Assembly (NCBI RefSeq): GCF_002557795.1
Contig: NZ_CP023777.1
Location: forward strand, 2,985,001 to 3,049,000
Source: Chitinophaga caeni
GTDB lineage: Bacteria > Bacteroidota > Bacteroidia > Chitinophagales > Chitinophagaceae
Direction of reading: 5' to 3'
Length of the DNA: 64,000 nucleotides
Shown here: in pieces, positions 26,083 to 34,405 of the stretch
Numbering within the stretch: position 1 is the stretch's first letter
Layout of the letters: each line of letters begins with the position of its first letter
Made by a program: the position numbers and the translations under genes
Notes under the pieces: model-generated
Databases searched by the model: none
What the model was told of the DNA's origin: nothing
The model's input: the letters and a program-made list of their open reading frames with translations, nothing else

Positions 26083-27426
26083 ATGTTATCTACCCGGAAC
26101 GTATTCAAATGTTTAGTCTTGATAAGTTTGACCGCCTGGAGTACATTGCTCCCTGCCCAAAAGAAATCTAAAAAGCCAAACGTAATCTTCATCTTGGCAG
26201 ATGATATGGGTTTTGCCGACCTATCCTGTTATGGAAATATGCAAATACGTACTCCCCATTTAGACCAGATGGCAGCAGAAGGCTTTAAAGCTGGTAGTTT
26301 CGTGGTGCCGGCGCCGACTTGTTCCCCTGCCAGGGCATCTTTTTTAACCGGTAAATACCCGATCCGTGTCGGGATACCTTATGCCTTGGGTCCAGGGAAT
26401 AAACACGGCTTAAACGATACCTATTTCAGCATTGCCAAGATGTTTAAAAGGGAAAACTATCAAACCATGATGATCGGGAAATGGCATCTTGGAGATCGTT
26501 CAGATACCAAACCAACAGGCCATGGCTTCGATCATTATTACGGGATGATGTACTCGCACGATTATAAATATCCGTTCGTTAAGACCGATACAACGCTCGC
26601 CATCTTTGAAGATAATAAAAGGGTAATAGAGAAACCCGACTTTACGAAGTTAATGGATCATTATACGGATAAAGCGAAAGAATTTATCAGTGAAGCATCG
26701 AAAAAAGATCAACCGTTCTTTTTATACTTACCTTACCCGATGCCGCATGCACCCGTTGGGACCACCGACCAGTGGAACGGTAAATCGGACGCCGGGAAGT
26801 ACGGTGACGTGATCGAACATATTGACGGATGCGTAGGACAAATATTAACCCTGCTGCGCCAATTGGATATCGATGAAAATACATTGGTCATGTTTTCTAG
26901 TGATAACGGCCCCTGGAACGAAATGCCGGAACGTATGTTCGGGGAAAATATCGTGCAACCTTGGGATCACGGTTCCGTGGGACCTTTACGCGGCGGTAAG
27001 GCCAATACCTACGAAGGTGGGCACCGGGTACCTTTTATCGCCAGGTGGCCTGGGCATATCCCTGCCGCGCAATATTCATTACAATCATTGGTGATGTTTG
27101 ATATGATGCCAACTTTGGCAGATGTGATCGGTTTCCCCGGAAACCAGTTGCCCCGAGACTTGGATGGTGTAAACAATTGGCCTGTAATTTCAGGAAAAAG
27201 TAAAGGTGGCGATCGCACGATTTATTACCTGAATGCCGGCGGAAAATATGAAGCCGTACGCAAGGGCGACTGGAAACTGAGAATTGCAAAAGTTAAAGAT
27301 GCCGAAGTGCAATTGTTTAATCTTAAATCCGATATTTCTGAAAGGCATAACGTCGCTAACCGTTATCCTGGAAAAGTTGAAGAGCTTACGGCATTATTGA
27401 AACACCAGGAAGAAACCGGTTATTAA
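26083..27426 (+). CDS. Secreted sulfatase
   Basis: The 447-aa periplasmic sulfatase hydrolyses sulfate esters. It has a signal peptide ending near LLPAQ, the first metal site VIFILADDMGFADLS, and the sulfatase signature PTCSPARASFLTGKYP in which Cys80 would be oxidised to formylglycine by an anaerobic or aerobic maturase not in this window. Later metal-site segments are KWHLGD (about 137), PMPHAP, and FSSDNGPW (about 275). It is a lone sulfatase with no SusC/D pair nearby, so its glycan or aryl-sulfate substrate is unknown. Confidence 0.93.
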   Translation: MLSTRNVFKCLVLISLTAWSTLLPAQKKSKKPNVIFILADDMGFADLSCYGNMQIRTPHLDQMAAEGFKAGSFVVPAPTCSPARASFLTGKYPIRVGIPYALGPGNKHGLNDTYFSIAKMFKRENYQTMMIGKWHLGDRSDTKPTGHGFDHYYGMMYSHDYKYPFVKTDTTLAIFEDNKRVIEKPDFTKLMDHYTDKAKEFISEASKKDQPFFLYLPYPMPHAPVGTTDQWNGKSDAGKYGDVIEHIDGCVGQILTLLRQLDIDENTLVMFSSDNGPWNEMPERMFGENIVQPWDHGSVGPLRGGKANTYEGGHRVPFIARWPGHIPAAQYSLQSLVMFDMMPTLADVIGFPGNQLPRDLDGVNNWPVISGKSKGGDRTIYYLNAGGKYEAVRKGDWKLRIAKVKDAEVQLFNLKSDISERHNVANRYPGKVEELTALLKHQEETGY

Positions 27427-27442
27427 TTGTTCTATTAGCGCC

Positions 27443-27486
27443 CCGTATTTATCATGGAATATGCTTATATTCAAGGATAAATACGG
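27443..27486. promoter_or_regulatory. Nested inverted repeat before cdd
   Basis: CCGTATTTATC (27443-27453) pairs perfectly with GATAAATACGG (27476-27486). Inside, GAATAT-gctt-ATATTC (27457-27472) forms a second stem, separated only by a 3x3 internal loop. It begins 17 nt after the sulfatase stop and ends 7 nt before the cdd ATG. No T-tract follows, so an operator or attenuator fits better than a terminator. Confidence 0.6.
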
Positions 27487-27493
27487 AGTGCAT

Positions 27494-27979
27494 ATGGAAA
27501 AAGTACTGCAATCGTTTAGTTATACAAAATACCCGGATAGCAGCGAATTGGATCCGGATGATGCATGGTTGTTGAATGAAGCTAGGGAAGTGACAGAACA
27601 TGCATATGCTCCATATTCGCATTTCCAGGTTGGGGCCGTGATCAAGTTGGTTAACGGGGAAATAGTAGCAGGTACCAACCAGGAGAACGCTTCCTTTCCG
27701 GTGGGAATTTGCGCCGAGCGCGTAGCATTATCCGCAGCCGCATCTTTGTACCCCGGTATTCCAATTCTGACGATTGCCATCAGCTACCGCAACCTAGACG
27801 GGCAAAGTACCCACCCGATTTCACCCTGCGGCATTTGCCGGCAAACGTTGACGGAATACCAGTTGAGATTTGGCCATCCCATCCGTTTAATACTGGCAGG
27901 CTTAAGCGGTGAAGTGTACGTAATAGATGATGCCGAAGATTTATTGCCCTTAACTTTCTCGGTTACAGATATGAAATAA
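27494..27979 (+). CDS. cdd: Cytidine deaminase
   Basis: The 161-aa zinc enzyme deaminates cytidine and deoxycytidine in pyrimidine salvage. The zinc site is CAERVALSAA (Cys ligand and catalytic Glu) and PCGICRQ (two Cys ligands), and the substrate segment is YSHFQVGAVI followed by NQENASFPVGICAER. ATG at 27494 is used; upstream MLIFKDKYGVH would run through the inverted repeat and is not typical of the family. Confidence 0.95.
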   Translation: MEKVLQSFSYTKYPDSSELDPDDAWLLNEAREVTEHAYAPYSHFQVGAVIKLVNGEIVAGTNQENASFPVGICAERVALSAAASLYPGIPILTIAISYRNLDGQSTHPISPCGICRQTLTEYQLRFGHPIRLILAGLSGEVYVIDDAEDLLPLTFSVTDMK

Positions 27980-28025
27980 TACCTGGAAAATTTACCCTCC
28001 CGCGGATTTTAAATTAAAATTTTAT

Positions 28026-28033
28026 TATATTTG
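28026..28033 (+). promoter_or_regulatory. -7 element of the TPR gene
   Basis: TATATTTG fits TAnnTTTG, 36 nt before the ATG at 28070. Its TTG is the apparent but false upstream start of the frame. Confidence 0.45.
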
Positions 28034-28069
28034 ATATTGAAACCCCAAGAGGTTTCCCCTTATCCTTAC

Positions 28070-28966
28070 ATGAGAAATACCTATATCCTATGCATTATGC
28101 TATTGTTCAGTCAATGGCAATCACTCCACGCTATACCGCGGGAAGATAAAGCACGAGAATATTTCGAGGAAGGACAGCTCTTGCATAAAGAAGGCAAGTT
28201 AGGGGCGGCGATTGCCAAGTTTGAAGCGGCCATTCATGAAGATAATCAATTTGCAGCCGCTTATTTCGAGTTGGCGCAATTGTATTTTGAACGGGAACAG
28301 TTTGACATGGCCTTGGCTTACGGGAAAGTGGCCGGTAGGATGAATTGTAAACCTGCTACAGCTTTTCTCGGGAATTGTTACGAGGCAATGCAACAGGCTG
28401 AATTAGCCTTGCAGCAATATACCCTAGCTTTACAAAGAGAACCATCAGATGCGCATATCGCTTTTCGCCTCGCTTCACTTTATGCAAAGCAACAAGAATT
28501 TGCTTTTAGCATACCCTATTATTTAACCGCCCTGGCAGACAGTAGCTTACGTGCAGAAGCTTGTTACCAGTTGGCAAAGATGTATTTTCTTATGTCAAAC
28601 TATCAAGGTGCAGCCCCGGCTTTTATACAAGCCGCCAATTGGGGGAGGATGAAAGATGCCGATTATTTCTACCACCTGGGACTAACTCAAATTAATCAAA
28701 ATAATTTCAAAGAAGGTATTGCCAACTTAGAATCGGCACAAGTTTTGCGTACAAACGATATCCGGGTAATGCAGGTTTTGGCGGATGCTTATTTCAAGCA
28801 AGGAATGTTTTCCAAGGCTGTGCATCTATGGAAGAATATCTTAATTTTGCAACCCCAGAATGCTTTTGCCATGTTTATGCTTGGCAAATCTTTAATGGGA
28901 AACGGCGAAGTGGAAAAAGGTCAACTGATTTGTGATCAAGCCCTGAATTTGGGAGATGCAAGGTAG
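28070..28966 (+). CDS. Exported TPR-repeat protein
   Basis: The 298-aa protein has a signal peptide (MRNTYILCIMLLFSQWQSLHA) followed by about seven tetratricopeptide repeats, with the usual pattern of small residues (AREYFEEGQLLHKEGKLGAAIAKFEAA, AYFELAQLYFEREQFDMALAYG, and so on to ALNLG). TPR arrays are protein-binding scaffolds, and this one should be periplasmic. No enzymatic domain is present. It is monocistronic and followed by the 1.17-kb gene-free region. Confidence 0.85.
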   Translation: MRNTYILCIMLLFSQWQSLHAIPREDKAREYFEEGQLLHKEGKLGAAIAKFEAAIHEDNQFAAAYFELAQLYFEREQFDMALAYGKVAGRMNCKPATAFLGNCYEAMQQAELALQQYTLALQREPSDAHIAFRLASLYAKQQEFAFSIPYYLTALADSSLRAEACYQLAKMYFLMSNYQGAAPAFIQAANWGRMKDADYFYHLGLTQINQNNFKEGIANLESAQVLRTNDIRVMQVLADAYFKQGMFSKAVHLWKNILILQPQNAFAMFMLGKSLMGNGEVEKGQLICDQALNLGDAR

Positions 28967-29093
28967 TTGATAGGTTAAATATTGATAAAGATCTTTAAAT
29001 GATATCGCCGCAGTTGTTTAACACAAGGTGGAGTAGGAATAAGGCAAGCATTTTTACTTGAAAACTGCTTTGTGTTGGCTGTGGTATTTGTTG

Positions 29094-29229
29094 CCAGGTG
29101 TTAGCAGTGGCTTGAAACGCCATTTCGATTTTTGCAATCATTAATTAATATTGCTTATAACCGGGAAGCATGCGCAGAACAACATTTCGAGAAATGTTCC
29201 AGCAACTTCTTTCTTCCACTAACACCTGG
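29094..29229. repeat. Inverted-repeat-bounded structured element
   Basis: CCAGGTGTTAG-ca-GTGG (29094-29110) is the inverse of CCACTAACACCTGG (29216-29229) apart from a 2-nt insertion. Inside are GCAAT...ATTGC (29134-29154) around a TTAATTAA core, and AACATTTC-ga-GAAATGTT (29181-29198). It may be a small non-autonomous element or a folded RNA; no homologue is recognised. Confidence 0.5.
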
Positions 29230-29335
29230 TTCTTTGTTCACGGATTTATCGGATTTACAGATTTCACGGTGATGTAAGCGATTGTGAACTTTTTTAATGA
29301 TCTCAAAGGTTTTTTATCTTTTCTATATTCTATAT

Positions 29336-29712
29336 CTTCTAAATCTTCCTTACCTTTTTTATCTTCTATTCTATAATTTTTCTATCCTTGTTGTCCGGCT
29401 AAAATACTTGGATTCCTTACCTGGTCAAGGATATAGGCGAAGGATGATAAATTCAAAATATGGCCCCTGCAAAGAGAACCCTGGAACTTCGCACCCTTGA
29501 TAGCGAACCACAGCTTGGCTATACAGTAGTACAAAAGCTGGATCGAGCGATCAAATTGGCGGCCGTAATGGCCAATTTGTGCCCTTTTTTGGTACCTTTT
29601 TTGGGCAAGCAAAAAAGTACAAGAAACGAGCAAATGAACATTGAATCGAACTATTGAGGGATCAAAAGTTCTCCCCGGCTAAAATTTAGTCGGACAATAA
29701 TGTTTTTCTATC
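29336..29712 (+). repeat. Tandem ~377-bp repeat, unit 1 (dispersed repeat copy 2)
   Basis: The T/C-rich leader includes TTCTATTCTATAATTTTTCT (29364-29383). The core (about 29397-29712) includes ACTTGGATTCCTTACCTGG, the GATCGAGCGATCAAATTGGC block, a perfect CAAATTGGC/GCCAATTTG hairpin on one strand or the other, and CCTTTTTTGGTACCTTTTTT. The next unit repeats all of these blocks in order 377-378 bp downstream. Confidence 0.88.
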
Positions 29713-30089
29713 TTCTATTTCTTCCTTCCCTTTTTTATCGTCTATTCTATAATTTTTCTCCGACTAAAATTGCATTAAATTAACTTGGATTCCTTACCTG
29801 GTCAAGGACATAAGCGAAGGATGATAAATTCAAAATCTGGCTCCTGCAAAAATAACCCTGGAGCTTCGCACTGTTGATAGCGAACCACAGCTTGGCTATA
29901 CAGTAGTACAAAAGCTGGATCGAGCAATCAAATTGGCGGCCGTAATGGCCAATTTGTGCCCTTTTTTGGTACCTTTTTTGGGCAAGCAAAAAAGTACAAG
30001 AAACGAGCAGATGAACATTGAATCGAACTATTGAGGGATCAAAAGTTCTCCCCGGTTAAAATTTAGTCGGACAATAATGTTTTTCTATA
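29713..30089 (+). repeat. Tandem ~377-bp repeat, unit 2 (dispersed repeat copy 3)
   Basis: A direct copy of the preceding unit with a few substitutions. It differs in having TTGCATTAAATTAACTTGG at the core start, a sequence closer to the inverted copy at 6.2-6.5 kb than to unit 1. Both units end in TTTAGTCGGACAATAATG followed by TTTTTCTAT. Confidence 0.88.
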
Positions 30090-30137
30090 TTTTTTGTTTA
30101 TCAATTGGTATGTGCTTTTTTTAATGTCTAGAGTAAA

Positions 30138-32126
30138 TTACATTCTTTCCGGAACAAGGATGCCCATTAGTTGTAATGCTCTTTGGATCGTTTTTGCGGT
30201 TAAAATAGCTATCTGGATCCTTAGTAATTTGGCTGCTTCATTTTCAGCATCAACAATTGAATAAACATATTTACCTTGCTCCTTTTTTGCATAGAAGGAG
30301 TTAAAGCTTTGCGCTAAGTTAAATGTATAATTTGCGATTACAGATGGACTCATTTCTTTGGCTGCATCTTCTATGATGCTTTCAAATTGTTCGCACATCA
30401 TTATGAGTTCCTTTTCCATCGGTAATAAATTACCTTCGAATACGAAGCTATTCGCTTTCTCAATTTCTGCTGATGGGATATCTCGCAATATAGATTTAAT
30501 CCTCGCGTAAGAATATTGTATAAATGGAGCCGTAAATCCGTGTAAGTCGATGGAGTCTTTCGGGTCAAATACGATACGCTTTTTAGGATCTACTTTTAAC
30601 AAGAAGAATTTCATCGCGCCAACCCCGATCGTATAATAAAGTTGATCCAGCTCGTCTTTATTGAAATCCTTTACTTTTCCAAGTTCTTGAGTTTGTTGTG
30701 CAGCTGTTGCAATCATCTCTTCAACCAAGTCATCAGCATCCACAACGGTGCCTTCACGGCTTTTCATCTTCCCGAAAGGCAGTTCTACCATTCCGTAAGA
30801 GAGGTGGTAAATACCGGCGGCACAGGGTTCTCCTAACTTTTCAAGGATTAATTTTAAGACTTTGAAATGATAATTCTGTTCGTCGGCTACCACGTAAATA
30901 CTTTGATCCATATGGTAGTCATTGTATTTTAACCGCGCTGTACCAAGGTCTTGCGTCATATAGACGGATGTGCCGTCACCGCGGAGAAGTAATTTTTCAT
31001 CCAGGCCATCGGCGGTAAGGTCGATCCAAACAGAGTTATCTTCTTTTTTAAAGAGCACCCCTTTACGCAACCCTTCTTCAACCAGGTCTTTACCCAGCAA
31101 GTAAGTATCGCTTTCAAAGTAATATTTATCGAAATCTACGCCCATGCGGGTATAGGTTTCTTCGAAACCATCATAAACCCACTGGTTCATCATTGCCCAT
31201 AAAGAACGAACTTCTGGATTACCGGCTTCCCACTGTTGCAACATGATTTTGGCTTGTTGCATAATTTCGGTGCGGTTGCGGCACATCTCGTTGATCTCGT
31301 CTTTTAGCTTTGATAGTTTTTCCTTCAGCTTGTTGATCTCCGGGTTTTTGGAATCATCGGCATTGCCGGCTTTTTCGAGCTTGCTTTTTTCTGTTTCCAG
31401 TTTTTGGAAAGCGGCGGTCAACTTTTCAATCTTCTCCCGGTCGTCCCCATCAAAATCCTTGAAATCACCATCGAACACGCGGATTTTTAATCCTTCTGCC
31501 TGGTCTCTCAATACAGATTCAAACTTCACGTAATAATCACCTACGAGGTGATCTCCCTTGATACCGGTAGATGCCGGGGTATCTCCGTGGGCATATAATT
31601 GCCAAGCCAGCATTGACTTACAAATATGTATGCCCCTGTCATTTACCAGGTTCGCTTTAATCACCTCGTAACCGTTCGCTTTCAAGATTTCAGCTACGCT
31701 GTAGCCCAGGAAGTTATTCCTCAAGTGGCCGAGGTGAAGCGGTTTATTGGTATTGGGCGATGAATACTCGACCATGATTTTCTTCCCGTTAGCAGGTTTT
31801 TGACCTAATTGCTCAATTGAATGCGCCTTTTGGGAGAATGTTGCCCAAAATTGATGGGCTATATTTAGGTTTAAAAATCCTTTTACCACGTTGAATCCGC
31901 TAAACAGCCCGGGGGCAATGCGCAGCAGCGTTTCGCCAATGGCCTGGCCCGTTTCTTCCGGCTTTTGGCGGCTCATTTTTGTGAATGGGAACACCACGAT
32001 GGTATATTCCCCTTCAAATTCCGGTTTAGTAATATTTACGGCGATGTCCTGTTCACCAACTGCTTGTTGATAAAGCGATTGTACTGCCTCAACGGCAGCT
32101 TTTCTTATAGCTGTAACTATACTCAT
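30138..32126 (-). CDS. argS: Arginine--tRNA ligase
   Basis: The 662-aa class I synthetase charges tRNA-Arg. It has the N-terminal Add-1 domain, the HIGH box as LHLGHLRNN (about residue 130), the KMSKS-like GKMKSREGTVVDADDL (about 450) and the anticodon-binding helical domain ending LMGILVPERM. Compared with the ~580-aa E. coli enzyme there is a Lys/Glu-rich coiled-coil-like insertion at about residues 222-287 (EKIEKLTAAFQKLETEKSKL and on) within the catalytic domain. A TACCTTTG -7 box lies 31 nt upstream. Confidence 0.96.
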   Translation of the reverse strand: MSIVTAIRKAAVEAVQSLYQQAVGEQDIAVNITKPEFEGEYTIVVFPFTKMSRQKPEETGQAIGETLLRIAPGLFSGFNVVKGFLNLNIAHQFWATFSQKAHSIEQLGQKPANGKKIMVEYSSPNTNKPLHLGHLRNNFLGYSVAEILKANGYEVIKANLVNDRGIHICKSMLAWQLYAHGDTPASTGIKGDHLVGDYYVKFESVLRDQAEGLKIRVFDGDFKDFDGDDREKIEKLTAAFQKLETEKSKLEKAGNADDSKNPEINKLKEKLSKLKDEINEMCRNRTEIMQQAKIMLQQWEAGNPEVRSLWAMMNQWVYDGFEETYTRMGVDFDKYYFESDTYLLGKDLVEEGLRKGVLFKKEDNSVWIDLTADGLDEKLLLRGDGTSVYMTQDLGTARLKYNDYHMDQSIYVVADEQNYHFKVLKLILEKLGEPCAAGIYHLSYGMVELPFGKMKSREGTVVDADDLVEEMIATAAQQTQELGKVKDFNKDELDQLYYTIGVGAMKFFLLKVDPKKRIVFDPKDSIDLHGFTAPFIQYSYARIKSILRDIPSAEIEKANSFVFEGNLLPMEKELIMMCEQFESIIEDAAKEMSPSVIANYTFNLAQSFNSFYAKKEQGKYVYSIVDAENEAAKLLRIQIAILTAKTIQRALQLMGILVPERM

Positions 32127-32157
32127 GTATTGAATTTAATCCATTAAATGCGGATTG

Positions 32158-32165
32158 CAAAGGTA
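32158..32165 (-). promoter_or_regulatory. -7 element upstream of argS
   Basis: On the minus strand TACCTTTG fits TAnnTTTG, 31 nt before the argS ATG. No clear -33 partner is seen. Confidence 0.4.
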
Positions 32166-32261
32166 ATTCGAAATTCTAATTTAAGCAGCATTATCTCTGG
32201 AGGGGAGGCTACAATGTAGTTCTGGGGATAATTTTCCGCTCAAAGTTTCTATCGCCCGAAA

Positions 32262-32303
32262 GATGAAACGCATCCGGAGCTAGGTTCCGAGATGCGTTTC
32301 TTT
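32262..32303 (-). terminator. Hairpin after the outer-membrane protein gene
   Basis: GAAACGCATC (32265-32274) and GATGCGTTTC (32291-32300) pair perfectly, with an inner CGGA/TTCCG stem. It lies 26 nt past the stop of the gene at 32326. The T-run is weak, so termination is probable rather than certain. Confidence 0.65.
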
Positions 32304-32325
32304 AGTTGTGATAAATATGTAGCGA

Positions 32326-32910
32326 TTATTTAAATCTATAAAATAGGCTGAATTGAGCCAAGGAGTTACTTTGGCAGCCATCGTTTACCAAGCCGAAAAA
32401 TGAAGCCTCCGCAATATCGGTCAGCCCGAATACATACCTGAAGGAAACTCCTAATCCCCTGGATATTTCGTACCCGCAACCCAATCCCAAGCCTAAATCA
32501 GCGGTCTTGAACTGTTCGCCCACATCCTCGCTATCTCCTTCATGTTTAATTTTGGCGCCCAATTTAAAACCCACTTGGGGGCCTATTTCCAAGTTAAAGG
32601 CAGGAACAATATAGTATTGCACTATCAAGGGCACATTAAGATAACCCAAGGCCGTTTTAAATTTTTCATCCAGTACCTCGTATTTATTTCCTTGACCGGA
32701 ATACAAGATTTCAGGCTGGAACGCCCATTTTTCATCCAGGTAAGTCCTCGCGAAAGCACCGATATGGAATGCAGCGCGGCTGCCGTCGCTGGATGTATTG
32801 GTAATATTGGCGATATTAAGACCCGCTTTCAGCCCGAAATGCATTTCTTGTGCAGCAACGGAAAGGCCAGCAAAACAAATAGATAAAAATAAAAATCCCA
32901 GTTTTTTCAT
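32326..32910 (-). CDS. Outer-membrane beta-barrel protein (porin-like, PorT type)
   Basis: The 194-aa protein has a signal peptide (MKKLGFLFLSICFAGLSVAAQ) and the OMP_b-brl_2 pattern: HFGLKAGLNIANI, then FHIGAFARTYLDEKWAFQPEILYSGQG, and a final strand ending in aromatic FSLFYRFK, a typical barrel C-terminus. Proteins of this kind are abundant in Bacteroidota and usually of unknown function. It is separated from the OmpA gene by its terminator. Confidence 0.88.
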   Translation of the reverse strand: MKKLGFLFLSICFAGLSVAAQEMHFGLKAGLNIANITNTSSDGSRAAFHIGAFARTYLDEKWAFQPEILYSGQGNKYEVLDEKFKTALGYLNVPLIVQYYIVPAFNLEIGPQVGFKLGAKIKHEGDSEDVGEQFKTADLGLGLGCGYEISRGLGVSFRYVFGLTDIAEASFFGLVNDGCQSNSLAQFSLFYRFK

Positions 32911-32956
32911 ATTAAGTTTAGGTTAATGACCGCTTCAAGGCAAAAAATATGCCTAT

Positions 32957-32989
32957 AAAAAAGCGCCGCCCAAAATCTAGGCGGCGCCA
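32957..32989 (-). terminator. Rho-independent terminator of OmpA gene
   Basis: On the minus strand a GC stem (GCGCCGCC/GGCGGCGC, 32963-32970 with 32980-32987) is followed by six T residues, 58 nt past the stop. Confidence 0.9.
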
Positions 32990-33046
32990 CAACAACTTAA
33001 TTTAATTGATCTAATTTTATCTTAATTTCTAAAACAACATGTTAAG

Positions 33047-34405
33047 TTAATACAAGGTAAATTCAACACGGCGGTTTTGTTGTCTGCCCGCCGCTGTTTT
33101 ATTTGTAGCAATCGGTTGTGTTTCCCCGAAACCGATCGCCTCAATGCGGCTCGGGTTAGCCCCTTGCGATACCAGGTAACTCTTCACGGCCTCGGCACGT
33201 TGCCTTGACAGGATCATGTTTTTCTGGGCATTACCCGTGTTATCCGTATGTCCGCTCAGGCGTAAACTCAAACCTTTAGTTTTTAATAATTCAGCTACCT
33301 TGTTAAGCGTTGGGTAGGACGAGGGATGAATCGCGGCTTTACCAACTTCGAATTCCAAGTTATGGATGGCATCCCTTACAATACGGTTATCTTCTTCCGT
33401 AACGCGTACTTCCACTTTTTCAGGCGGCGGCTTGGGCAGTTCGCAGCCGGAGCCATCAACCTTGGTATTTGGCGGCGTATCGGGACATTTATCAAACATA
33501 TCACTGACACCATCATTATCGCTATCCTGGCTTAACTTATCAATTTGGCTACTAAGGTGAGCATTTTCCTTCTTCACGTTATCCAGCTCCCGCATTACGT
33601 TGTCCCTTTCAGCTTTCAATTCATCGTATGCTACGGCAGCGGAGTTTGTCCAAGCGAGTTGCGGCTTGTTTTTCTTTCCCAGGCTAAATTCTAGCCCGGC
33701 ATACCCGTATGAGAATTTATCCTTATCGGGGCCTTTAACGTAACCATCGAGGTTATCACCATCCACGTAGTGCATGGTATAGCCCAGGTCGAGGTTCATG
33801 AAATCGTTCAATTTAAATTTTAGGCCTGCGCCTACCGGGATGAAAAATTCCGTGATGCCGTCACCGTTCGCATTGTAGTCCATCTCGTTATTCATGTTGT
33901 CGGTTATTTTGGGTTTATAACCGGCCAGTCCGCCCCCAACGGAAGCATAAAGTTGCACGTAGCTCCTGCGTTGCAACCAATTCAGGGTAAACACGTTCAC
34001 GACGGCATTCAAGCTTCCGGACCAGTTGAGCTTGGTTGTAAACGATTGGTAAGGGCTATTGGGAGCTTGGCCATTACCCAGTTTGTTATCATTATTTCCC
34101 TGCAATTCGCCGGCGGTAAAATTGGCTCTCAAACCAAATGAATGAATTACTTGGTACTTCACGTAAGCGCCGTAACCATAGGAAACCTTCCACTTGGTGA
34201 AATCATTACTGCCACCGGTAACTGCTACCGGGGCCAGTAACCCTGCATTTACACCGATAGACCATTTCCTAAAATCCTTGGTGCCTTTAAATACACCGCC
34301 ATTGGCATTGTCATTATCATTGTTCATGTTTTGGGCAAAGAGGATGCTTGGAGCAAGGGCCAAACCAACAATGATTGCTAAATTCTTTAAAAAAGGTTTC
34401 ATCAT
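33047..34405 (-). CDS. OmpA-family outer-membrane protein
   Basis: The 452-aa protein anchors the outer membrane to peptidoglycan. After a signal peptide (MMKPFLKNLAIIVGLALAPS to LFAQ) comes an N-terminal beta-barrel (to about residue 245), a short coiled coil (ELKAERDNVMRELDNVKKEN), a thrombospondin type 3 calcium-binding repeat (DSDNDGVSDMFDKCPDTPP), and a C-terminal OmpA domain with the peptidoglycan motif LSGHTDNTGNAQKNMILSRQ and final NRRVEFTLY. ATG at 34405 is used instead of an in-frame TTG at 34420. Confidence 0.95.
   Translation of the reverse strand: MMKPFLKNLAIIVGLALAPSILFAQNMNNDNDNANGGVFKGTKDFRKWSIGVNAGLLAPVAVTGGSNDFTKWKVSYGYGAYVKYQVIHSFGLRANFTAGELQGNNDNKLGNGQAPNSPYQSFTTKLNWSGSLNAVVNVFTLNWLQRRSYVQLYASVGGGLAGYKPKITDNMNNEMDYNANGDGITEFFIPVGAGLKFKLNDFMNLDLGYTMHYVDGDNLDGYVKGPDKDKFSYGYAGLEFSLGKKNKPQLAWTNSAAVAYDELKAERDNVMRELDNVKKENAHLSSQIDKLSQDSDNDGVSDMFDKCPDTPPNTKVDGSGCELPKPPPEKVEVRVTEEDNRIVRDAIHNLEFEVGKAAIHPSSYPTLNKVAELLKTKGLSLRLSGHTDNTGNAQKNMILSRQRAEAVKSYLVSQGANPSRIEAIGFGETQPIATNKTAAGRQQNRRVEFTLY

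Larger units (their letters stand above)
28967..30137. other. Large gene-free region with repeats
   Basis: This 1171-nt stretch has no supportable gene. About 29094-29229 is bounded by an inverted repeat and contains nested hairpins. From about 29336 to 30089 there are two tandem copies of a ~377-bp unit, each with a T/C-rich leader and the repeat core also found near 6.2-6.5 kb. Open frames in the repeats on the minus strand (29382-29633 and 29780-29989) come from the duplication and are not conserved as protein in the third copy. Confidence 0.75.

Noticed and set aside
29382..29633. Minus-strand 83-aa frame in repeat unit 1, mirrored by a 69-aa frame at 29780-29989
   Set aside because: The similarity between the two comes from DNA duplication. 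In the third copy (6.2 kb) the frame shifts and stops, so protein sequence is not under selection.
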